From contig DVOV01000153.1 of NCBI GenBank assembly GCA_018713375.1, forward strand, positions 1 to 5,584: a stretch of 5,584 nucleotides of DNA, in the 5' to 3' direction. Shown here piece by piece: positions 1 through 4,804 of this stretch (position 1 is its first letter; every line of letters begins with the position of its first letter). Made by a program: the position numbers and the translations under genes. This stretch comes from Candidatus Scatomorpha stercorigallinarum. Lineage in GTDB: Bacteria > Bacillota_A > Clostridia > Oscillospirales > Oscillospiraceae. The notes beneath the pieces were generated by a model, which did not search any database, had not been told where the DNA came from, and worked only from the letters and a program-made list of their open reading frames with translations.

Positions 1-1
1 C

Positions 2-1486
2 CCCCGCAACCCCGCCACCATCGCCGACAACGTGGGCGACAACGTGGGCGACGTGGCAGGCATGGGCGCGGACCTCTATGAAAGCTATGTGGGCTCCATC
101 CTCGCCACCTTCGCCATCGGCGCCTCCGCCGGCTACGGCTGGAACGGCATGTTCCTGCCGCTGGCCATCGCCGTGGTGGGCGTCGTCTGCTCGCTCATCG
201 GCTCGTTCATGATAAAGACCGGCGAAAAGGCCAGCCAGCGCGAGCTGCTCAAGAGCATGCGCACGGGCACCTATTTTGCCGCCGCGCTCTGCGCCGTGCT
301 CTGCGTGCCGCTCACCTGGTGGGTGATGAAGGACGTGGACGGGGCCAGCTGGTGGGGCATCCTGGTGTCCATCTTCTGCGGCCTGGCCGCCGGCTGCGCC
401 ATCGGCTATGTCACGGAGTACTACACCTCCGACACCTATAAGCCCACGCAGAACCTCTCCGACGCCACGGAGACCGGCGCCGCCACCACCATCATCGGCG
501 GCATCTCCCTCGGCATGCTGAGCACGGCCGCGCCCATACTCATCGTCAGCGCCGCCGTCATCATCAGCTTCATCGCCTCCGGCGGCACGCTCGCCACCAA
601 TTCCGCGGGCTACGACCTCAGCTTCAACAACGGCCTTTACGGCATCGGCATCTCCGCCATCGGCATGCTGGCCACGCTGGGCATCACCCTGGCGACGGAC
701 GCCTACGGCCCCGTGGCCGACAACGCCGGCGGCATAGCGGAGATGAGCGGCCTGGGCGAGGAAGTGCGTGAGCGCACGGACGCGCTCGACTCTCTCGGCA
801 ACACCACCGCCGCCACCGGCAAGGGCTTCGCCATCGGCTCCGCCGCGCTCACGGCCCTCGCCCTGCTCGTCAGCTATGTTGAGGTCGCCGAGGACTACAT
901 GGGCGGCGCGCGCATCGACCTTTCGGTGACCAACCCGGCCATCCTAGTGGGCCTCTTCGTGGGCGTGATGCTGGTGTTCATCTTCGGCGCGCTCACCATG
1001 AGCGCCGTGCAGAAGGCCGCGCAGCACGTCGTCGTGGAAGTCCGCCGCCAGTTCCGCGAGATCGCCGGCATAATGGAGGGCGAGGCCGAGCCGGACTATG
1101 AGAGCTGCGTCGACCTCTGCACCACGGGCGCGCTGCGGGCCATGGTCCTCCCCGCCCTGCTGGCTGTCATCGTGCCCATCGCCACCGGCCTCGTCCTCGG
1201 CGTGGAGGGCGTCATCGGCCTGCTGGCCGGCACCACCGTCTGCGGCTTCGGCATGGCCGTGTTCATGTCCAACTCCGGCGGCGCCTGGGACAACGCGAAA
1301 AAGTACATAGAGTCCGGCCACCACGGCGGCAAGGGCAGCGAGTGCCACAAGGCCGGCGTCATCGGCGACACGGTCGGCGACCCCTTCAAGGACACCTCCG
1401 GCCCCAGCCTCAACATACTCATCAAGCTCTGCTCCACCGTCTCTATCGTGTTCTCCGCCGTCATCGTCAACGTCCACCTCTTCTGA
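2..1486 (+). CDS. hppA: Membrane-bound ion-translocating pyrophosphatase, probably Na+-type and K+-dependent (5' truncated)
   Basis: Integral membrane enzyme that hydrolyses pyrophosphate to two phosphates and pumps Na+ and/or H+ out of the cytoplasm. The reading frame is open to the window edge, and the first visible residues ([13 protein letters not shown]...) belong to the family signature, so the true start lies upstream. About 494 residues are visible, and roughly 170-280 are missing compared with typical family members. The DNVGDNVGD pyrophosphate/Mg-binding acidic motif is at 26-52, followed by GADLYESY (65-88). Further acidic motifs are [13 protein letters not shown] (about 695-733) and [16 protein letters not shown] (about 1367-1414). 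From family knowledge, the Glu in LYESY (80-82) is the position typical of Na+-pumping members. [10 protein letters not shown] (797-826) has Ala and Gly where K+-independent enzymes have Lys and Thr, which points to K+ dependence. Residues that separate Na+-only from dual Na+/H+ pumps lie mostly in the missing part. Many hydrophobic segments are visible. It converges on the CDF gene. Confidence 0.97.
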   Translation, partial: PRNPATIADNVGDNVGDVAGMGADLYESYVGSILATFAIGASAGYGWNGMFLPLAIAVVGVVCSLIGSFMIKTGEKASQRELLKSMRTGTYFAAALCAVLCVPLTWWVMKDVDGASWWGILVSIFCGLAAGCAIGYVTEYYTSDTYKPTQNLSDATETGAATTIIGGISLGMLSTAAPILIVSAAVIISFIASGGTLATNSAGYDLSFNNGLYGIGISAIGMLATLGITLATDAYGPVADNAGGIAEMSGLGEEVRERTDALDSLGNTTAATGKGFAIGSAALTALALLVSYVEVAEDYMGGARIDLSVTNPAILVGLFVGVMLVFIFGALTMSAVQKAAQHVVVEVRRQFREIAGIMEGEAEPDYESCVDLCTTGALRAMVLPALLAVIVPIATGLVLGVEGVIGLLAGTTVCGFGMAVFMSNSGGAWDNAKKYIESGHHGGKGSECHKAGVIGDTVGDPFKDTSGPSLNILIKLCSTVSIVFSAVIVNVHLF

Positions 1487-1580
1487 CCAAACTGCGTTTG
1501 GATGCAATTGCCTGCGGCCCGCGCCCCTCTAAGTCGGTAATATAATCGACTTACTTAACCAAATCAACCCCTGATTTTCC

Positions 1581-1620
1581 TGAGGGATTTCTTTTTGTCT
1601 TGTCAAAAAGAAACCCCTCA
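1581..1620. repeat. Strong 17-bp hairpin (family A, copy 1)
   Basis: The arms 1581-1597 and 1604-1620 are complementary at 16 of 17 positions: TGAGGG, one mismatch, then TTTCTTTTTG pairing with CAAAAAGAAA. The loop is TCTTGT (1598-1603). No T-run follows on the plus strand, so it is not a classical intrinsic terminator. The core and loop match the hairpin at 1934-1976 read on the other strand, so the two look like diverged members of one repeat family. It may act as a 3'-end protecting structure for hppA mRNA or simply be an extragenic palindrome. Confidence 0.75.
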
Positions 1621-1647
1621 GACTCCAAAGAGGAAACCGCTTTGGTG

Positions 1648-1659
1648 CGTATCGATACG
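1648..1659. repeat. Perfect 12-bp palindrome CGTATCGATACG
   Basis: This is a perfect self-complementary dodecamer with no spacer. Such a site could bind a dimeric protein or be the tip of a larger repeat unit. It sits between two convergent genes, where a promoter operator is not expected, so a regulatory role is doubtful. Confidence 0.4.
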
Positions 1660-1699
1660 TAAAATCTGCCCGTTAGTACCGGCGGTGACTGACTTTCGG

Positions 1700-1860
1700 G
1701 TGGTCATCCCGTAGTCGGATGGCCTTGCACAACGCCGACCGCGGTTTGCTTCGCTTCGCTCGCGCCTCTACCGGGATGATGATCGTTAGTGCCGCGAGCG
1801 TAAGCGAAGCAATGCACGGTCGGCGATGCAGAAAACTCATTCACCATTCGGGATGACCAC
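1700..1860. repeat. 161-bp nested inverted repeat (MITE-like element or structured RNA)
   Basis: Three stems nest inside one another. The outer 12-bp perfect stem is GTGGTCATCCCG (1700-1711) with CGGGATGACCAC (1849-1860). The middle 9-bp perfect stem is CGCCGACCG (1733-1741) with CGGTCGGCG (1817-1825). The inner stem joins 1746-1764 to 1793-1812, pairing 19 bp with a single bulged A. Unpaired stretches of about 21 and 23 nt separate the outer and middle stems, and the apical loop is 28 nt. It has no protein-coding signature. The outer arms could be terminal inverted repeats of a small non-autonomous element, but I see no target-site duplication at the edges. A rod-shaped RNA with an open central bubble is the other reading, superficially like 6S RNA, but no sequence signature supports that. 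Confidence 0.6.
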
Positions 1861-1892
1861 TTTTGGCGACTTAAAACCTGTAAAAACGCGCA

Positions 1893-1924
1893 AAAAACGC
1901 TCCGGTTTGCACCAGAGCGTTTTT
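1893..1924. terminator. Bidirectional intrinsic terminator
   Basis: The stem pairs AAAAACGCTC (1893-1902) with GAGCGTTTTT (1915-1924). Two further G-C pairs form inside after one mismatch, closing a TTTGCA loop (1906-1911). Read on plus, the GC part is followed by TTTTTCTTT. Read on minus, it is followed by TTTTTTGCGCG. It can therefore end transcripts from both hppA (stop at 1486) and the convergent CDF gene (stop at 2037). For hppA this would leave a 3' untranslated region of about 440 nt. Confidence 0.75.
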
Positions 1925-1933
1925 CTTTGGGGC

Positions 1934-1976
1934 GCCACACCCGTTTCTTTGGGCAAGACCAAAGAAATGGGGTGGC
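1934..1976. repeat. Long hairpin (family A, copy 2, inverted)
   Basis: The core stem is TTTCTTTGG (1944-1952) with CCAAAGAAA (1959-1967) and loop GCAAGA. It is extended by a G-T pair, three C-G pairs, a bulged A at 1939, and GCCAC/GTGGC (1934-1938 with 1972-1976). On the minus strand it reads TTTCTTTGG-TCTTGC-CCAAAGAAA, the same plan and almost the same loop as the hairpin at 1581-1620. A second TTTCTTTGG at 1922-1930, inside the terminator tail, could compete for the same right arm. Confidence 0.7.
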
Positions 1977-1986
1977 ACGTGGGTCT

Positions 1987-2008
1987 TGCAGGGGCCTCCG
2001 CCCCTGCA
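1987..2008. repeat. Perfect 9-bp GC-rich hairpin
   Basis: TGCAGGGGC (1987-1995) pairs perfectly with GCCCCTGCA (2000-2008) around a CTCC loop. It lies downstream of the CDF gene on the minus strand. No T-run follows, so on its own it is more a stabilising or repeat hairpin than a terminator. Confidence 0.6.
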
Positions 2009-2016
2009 CCCCGCCC

Positions 2017-2035
2017 GCCGCCGCTTTGCGGCGGC
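2017..2035. repeat. Perfect 8-bp GC hairpin directly after the CDF stop codon
   Basis: GCCGCCGC (2017-2024) pairs with GCGGCGGC (2028-2035) around a TTT loop. On the minus strand it begins one base after the CDF stop codon (TAA, 2037-2039). It is very stable but lacks a T-run. It may protect the 3' end of the mRNA together with the hairpin at 1987-2008, with the actual terminator at 1893-1924. Confidence 0.6.
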
Positions 2036-2036
2036 A

Positions 2037-3203
2037 TTATATATACGGCCTGTCTATATGCACCTTCGGGTGCGAATTCTCCCACAGCGACGCGACCAGG
2101 GCGTCGAGCTTTTCTTTTGCCTCCTCCTCGCTGATGGGGGCGTCCAGCGGCAGCACGGCATCAAAGATGACGTTCGTGTGCGTGGGGCCGTCCACGATGC
2201 GGAAGTCGTGCAGCGTCATGCCGGGGCATATCTCGTCCAGGTGCGCGGCCACGGCGGCGCGCATGCGGGAGGTCTTGCCGTCGTCGATGCTCACGGGGTC
2301 CATATGTATCACGGCCGAGCAGCCGAGCTCCTTTTGCAGCTCGTACTCCGCCGTATCTATGGTGTCGTGCAGCTCGCAGAGGTCGCCGTCCGCCGGCACT
2401 TCCGCGTGCAGGGAGATCATCAGCCGCCCGGGGCCGTAGTCGTGGACGACCAGGTCGTGGACGTTTTTTATCTCCGGGTGCGCGAGGACGATGACGTAGA
2501 TACGGTCCACCAGCTCCTTGGACGGCGGCGTGCCCAGCAGGGGGCTGAGCGTGTCGCGGGCCGCGGTGAAGCCCGACCACATGATGAAGAGCGCCACGGC
2601 CGCGCCGGCCCAGCCGTCGATATTCACGCGCGTGAAGCGGTAGATGAGCATGGAGGCGAGGGCGGCAAAGGTGGCGATGCAGTCGGTGAGCGAATCGAGG
2701 GCCGTGGCCCTCATGCCGGGTGAGGCTATTTTTTTGCCCACCGAGCTGTTGTAGAGGTACATGTAGCCCTTGACGGCGATGGAGGCAGCGAGGATGGCCA
2801 TCGGCAGCCAGCCGGCGTCCACGGCCTCCGGCGCGGCGATCTTGGCGATGGAGTCCCGCGCGAGCTGCACGCCCACGGCGATGATGATGAGCGCCACGGC
2901 CACGCCGGAGAGGTACTCGATGCGCCCGTGGCCGAAGGGGTGGCCGGGGTCCGCCTTTTTGGAGGCCATGCGGAAGCCCGCCAGCGTGATGACGGACGAG
3001 CCCGCGTCAGAGAGGTTGTTGAATGCGTCCGCCGTGACGGCGATGGAGCCGGACAGCACGCCCGCCAGGTACTTCCCCGCGAAGAGCAGCACGTTGAGGA
3101 AGATGCCCGCGCAGGAGCAGAGCGCGCCGTAAGAGCGGCGCACGCGCTCGTCCGTGTAGTTTTCCCGGTCCTTTATGAACAGCCGGGAGAGCAGCGTTAT
3201 CAA
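2037..3203 (-). CDS. Cation diffusion facilitator (CDF) metal transporter with doubled C-terminal domain
   Basis: Inner-membrane exporter of divalent metal ions (Mn, Fe or Zn), normally a dimer driven by proton exchange. It has 388 residues, against about 300 for E. coli YiiP. The membrane domain spans roughly residues 25-215 and carries the CDF hallmark HPFGHGRIEY (88-97). Aligned by eye to YiiP, the metal site reads N62-xxx-D66 in helix 2 and D170-xxx-D174 in helix 5. The classical zinc site has His and Asp there, so Mn or Fe is more likely, though not certain. The cytosolic dimerisation domain (about 226-303) is followed by a second segment (about 310-388) with similar phrasing (HD.....D, then ..V.IDRPY), apparently a tandem copy. 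The start is TTG, chosen because a GGAGGG site lies 7 nt upstream and the next Met is far inside the membrane domain. It lies downstream of the acetyltransferase gene with a hairpin between. Confidence 0.93.
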   Translation of the reverse strand: MITLLSRLFIKDRENYTDERVRRSYGALCSCAGIFLNVLLFAGKYLAGVLSGSIAVTADAFNNLSDAGSSVITLAGFRMASKKADPGHPFGHGRIEYLSGVAVALIIIAVGVQLARDSIAKIAAPEAVDAGWLPMAILAASIAVKGYMYLYNSSVGKKIASPGMRATALDSLTDCIATFAALASMLIYRFTRVNIDGWAGAAVALFIMWSGFTAARDTLSPLLGTPPSKELVDRIYVIVLAHPEIKNVHDLVVHDYGPGRLMISLHAEVPADGDLCELHDTIDTAEYELQKELGCSAVIHMDPVSIDDGKTSRMRAAVAAHLDEICPGMTLHDFRIVDGPTHTNVIFDAVLPLDAPISEEEAKEKLDALVASLWENSHPKVHIDRPYI

Positions 3204-3210
3204 TTCCTAA

Positions 3211-3216
3211 CCCTCC
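3211..3216 (-). promoter_or_regulatory. Ribosome binding site deciding a TTG start
   Basis: On the minus strand GGAGGG is followed by a 7-nt spacer (TTAGGAA) and then TTG at 3203-3201. This near-ideal site supports the non-ATG start of the CDF gene. The base of the hairpin at 3224-3252 is only 7 nt upstream. Confidence 0.8.
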
Positions 3217-3223
3217 AGGAGCG

Positions 3224-3252
3224 GCGAAAACGGCCTGTACGGCCGTTTTCGC
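3224..3252. terminator. Terminator- or attenuator-like hairpin between the acetyltransferase and CDF genes
   Basis: GCGAAAACGGCC (3224-3235) pairs perfectly with GGCCGTTTTCGC (3241-3252) around a 5-nt loop. It can be read as a compact CGGCC stem flanked by A4 and T4 tracts, the layout of a bidirectional intrinsic terminator. On the minus strand the T4 tract is followed by CGCC, so termination may be incomplete. It sits 28 nt beyond the acetyltransferase stop and 20 nt before the CDF start, leaving no space for a promoter between hairpin and CDF. Confidence 0.6.
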
Positions 3253-3279
3253 TCGTTTATTTTGTTGCCGTTTCCCGCC

Positions 3280-3873
3280 TCAGGGCTGATAGAACGGCCA
3301 GCGGCGCTTATCCGCCTCCGTCACCGCCCGCATCACCCGGCAGGGCACGCCCACGGCCACCACATTGGCGGGGATGTCGTGCGTGACCACGCTGCCCGCG
3401 CCGATGACGGCGTTGTCGCCGATGGTGACGCCGGCCAGCACGGTGCAGCCCGCGCCCAGCCAGACGCGGCTGCCCACGGTGATGGGCAGGGCGATCTCCA
3501 GCCCCTCCGCGCGCAGCTCCGGGTCGATGGGGTGCTCGGCGGTGGTGAAGCAGCAGTTGGGGCCGACGAACACGTTGTCGCCAAAGCGCACCTCCGCCCC
3601 GTCCGTGATGATGAGGCCGTGGTTCGAATAGAACTTCTCGCCCAGATGGACGTTGCAGCCATAGTCGAACCAGATGGGCGGCATCACCTCCGCCTCTTTG
3701 CCGACAGTGCCCAGCAGCCGGCGGAGGATCTCCATCTGCGCCTCCCTGTCGCCGGGGTCGAGCTGGTTATACTGGTGACAGAGCGACTTGCACACGGCCC
3801 TCAGCGCGGCCAGGTGTTCGTCGTAGTTGGCCTGGTAGAGCTGGCCGATGGGCAGCTTGACCCCTTCCGGCAT
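3280..3873 (-). CDS. Sugar O-acetyltransferase of the maltose/galactoside acetyltransferase (LacA/Maa/NodL) family
   Basis: Cytoplasmic enzyme that moves acetyl from acetyl-CoA to a sugar hydroxyl; the acceptor cannot be told from sequence. It has 197 residues, the normal family length. The N-terminal maltose-acetyltransferase helical segment (about 8-60) contains GQLYQANYDEHL and HQYNQLDP. The left-handed beta-helix follows, with hexapeptide repeats such as ITVGSRVWLGAGCTVLAG and VTIGDNAVIGAGSVV (about 131-163). The catalytic His is H114 in TAEHPID, the position conserved in LacA and Maa. The start is ATG, 3 nt after the mrp stop codon (TGA, 3879-3877). Its purine-rich ribosome site GAGAGGGG lies inside the last mrp codons with an 11-nt spacer, so translation is probably coupled. 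It is probably transcribed from the promoter upstream of mrp and followed by the hairpin at 3224-3252. Confidence 0.93.
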   Translation of the reverse strand: MPEGVKLPIGQLYQANYDEHLAALRAVCKSLCHQYNQLDPGDREAQMEILRRLLGTVGKEAEVMPPIWFDYGCNVHLGEKFYSNHGLIITDGAEVRFGDNVFVGPNCCFTTAEHPIDPELRAEGLEIALPITVGSRVWLGAGCTVLAGVTIGDNAVIGAGSVVTHDIPANVVAVGVPCRVMRAVTEADKRRWPFYQP

Positions 3874-3876
3874 AGC

Positions 3877-4716
3877 TCAGTACGCCCCTCTCTCCAGGTA
3901 GTCCGCCAGCCCGGTGAGCTCCGGCATGTTCAGCGACTCGATGGCGCCGGCGTCGCAGGCGGCGGCCACCTTGGGGTCGATGGGCAGCTTGGCCACGTGG
4001 CCGATGCCGAAACGGGAGGCCGTCTCGCCTATGTGGCTCTCGCCGAACACGCTGCTGCGGCGGCCGCAGTCCGGGCAGACAAAATAGGACATGTTCTCCA
4101 CGATGCCCAGCACGCGCTTGTTCATCATGCCGGCCATGTTCACGGCCTTCTCCACGATCATGCCCACCAGCTCCTGCGGGCTGGTGACGACGATGACGCC
4201 GTTCACCGGCAGGGACTGGAACACGGTCAGGGGCACGTCGCCCGTCCCGGGGGGCATATCGACGAACATGTAGTCCACGTTGTCCCAGATGACGTCCGTC
4301 CAGAACTGCTCCACCGCGCCGGCGATGATGGGCCCGCGCCAGACGACGGGGTCCGTCTCGTGCGGGAGCAGGACGTTCATGCTCATCATCTGGATGCCGG
4401 AGGCGCTCTTCACGGGCAGGATGAAGTCCTCGCCGCCGCGCGCCGACTCGTGCACGCCGAACATCTGCGGCACGCTGGGGCCGGTGACGTCCGCGTCCAG
4501 GATGGCGGTGCGGTGCCCGCGGCGCTGCATCTCGGCGGCCAGCAGGCCCGTCACCAGGCTCTTGCCCACGCCGCCCTTGCCGCTGACGACGGCGATCACG
4601 CGCCCGACGGCGCTGCCCTCGTGCAGGGGCTTGAGGAAGCTCTCCTTCTTGCGGCTGGGGCAGTTCTCCCCGCAGGAGGAGCAGTCGCTGGTGCAGTTTT
4701 CGTACTTTTCGCTCAT
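3877..4716 (-). CDS. mrp: Mrp/NBP35-family (ApbC-like) Fe-S cluster carrier ATPase
   Basis: Cytoplasmic P-loop ATPase that, by family, binds a 4Fe-4S cluster at a dimer interface and hands it to apo-proteins. It has 279 residues. The N-terminus holds four cysteines, C8, C12, C15 and C19 (CX3CX2CX3C), in a short tail ending at the basic SRKK segment. The deviant Walker A SGKGGVGKS is at 45-53 and the switch I-like DADVTGPS at 74-81. DMPPGTGD is at 153-160, and the bridging-cluster CPDC motif (C214, C217) sits just after ENMSYF. The N-terminal MIP18/DUF59 domain of E. coli-type Mrp is absent, and the Cys tail takes its place. The start is ATG at 4716 with GAGAGG 11 nt upstream. It has its own promoter (4775-4804) and is the first gene of a unit with the acetyltransferase. 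Confidence 0.95.
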   Translation of the reverse strand: MSEKYENCTSDCSSCGENCPSRKKESFLKPLHEGSAVGRVIAVVSGKGGVGKSLVTGLLAAEMQRRGHRTAILDADVTGPSVPQMFGVHESARGGEDFILPVKSASGIQMMSMNVLLPHETDPVVWRGPIIAGAVEQFWTDVIWDNVDYMFVDMPPGTGDVPLTVFQSLPVNGVIVVTSPQELVGMIVEKAVNMAGMMNKRVLGIVENMSYFVCPDCGRRSSVFGESHIGETASRFGIGHVAKLPIDPKVAAACDAGAIESLNMPELTGLADYLERGAY

Positions 4717-4727
4717 TTGTTGACTTA

Positions 4728-4733
4728 CCTCTC
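4728..4733 (-). promoter_or_regulatory. Ribosome binding site of mrp
   Basis: GAGAGG on the minus strand lies 11 nt before the ATG at 4716. The spacing is a little long, but it is nearly the same motif and spacing as the site that serves the acetyltransferase gene at 3885-3892. Confidence 0.55.
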
Positions 4734-4774
4734 TTGACGGCGCAGGGCCGCGAGTATTTTATCGTATCCGCCAT

Positions 4775-4804
4775 ATTATATAACCGCAGGCGGCAATTAG
4801 TCAA
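4775..4804 (-). promoter_or_regulatory. Sigma-A-type promoter of the mrp-acetyltransferase unit
   Basis: On the minus strand the -35 box TTGACT (4804-4799) and a perfect -10 box TATAAT (4780-4775) are separated by 18 bp. Transcription would start near 4768, giving a leader of about 50 nt before the mrp ATG. The -35 box overlaps the TGA stop of the upstream peptidase gene (4803-4801), so promoter and gene end share bases. No operator or riboswitch is evident in the leader. Confidence 0.8.

Larger units (their letters stand above)
1487..2036. other. Palindrome-rich 550-bp convergent intergenic region without a credible gene
   Basis: This lies between the stop codons of hppA (+) and the CDF gene (-), so no promoter for either gene is expected here. 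Base composition is more AT-rich than the flanking genes, especially at 1537-1680 and 1830-1970. Short open frames run through it on both strands, but they cross the hairpins, lack convincing ribosome sites and resemble no family I recognise. Besides the separately listed elements, a 6-bp palindromic hairpin (CCAAAC-TGC-GTTTGG, 1487-1501) starts right after the hppA stop. A 7-bp stem (TAAGTCG/CGACTTA, 1530-1536 with 1547-1553) follows, and CCAAAG/CTTTGG (1625-1630 with 1640-1645) forms another small stem. The region looks like an accumulation of extragenic repeats ending in a terminator. Confidence 0.75.

Noticed and set aside
1541..1546. TATAAT as a possible plus-strand -10 box
   Set aside because: No -35 box lies 16-19 bp upstream (the bases there are GC-only), and the hexamer is the loop of a small stem at 1530-1553.
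1700..1860. 6S RNA as the identity of the nested inverted repeat
   Set aside because: The overall shape (closing stem, open centre, upper stem) is suggestive, but the inner stem has repetitive GCTTCGC/GCGAAGC sequence and no conserved 6S bases could be recognised by eye.
1704..2009. Minus-strand open frame of 101 codons in the convergent spacer
   Set aside because: It is built from the arms of the inverted repeat, the terminator and the other hairpins, and has no ribosome site or recognisable fold. It is better explained as a repeat read as protein.
1826..2134. Plus-strand open frame of 102 codons across the terminator
   Set aside because: It crosses the intrinsic terminator and two GC hairpins and runs into the antisense of the CDF gene. 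Composition is not protein-like.
3262..4737. Long plus-strand open frame of 491 codons opposite the acetyltransferase and mrp genes
   Set aside because: Its translation is low-complexity and rich in His, Ala, Gly, Asp and Val, as expected from the antisense of GC-rich codons. Both minus-strand genes under it show complete family motifs. No ribosome site or family resemblance was seen.
4734..4760. Possible plus-strand promoter (TTGACG with a TATTTT-like -10) in the mrp leader
   Set aside because: The -10 match is poor, and it would drive only antisense RNA over the peptidase gene. The minus-strand promoter is far better.
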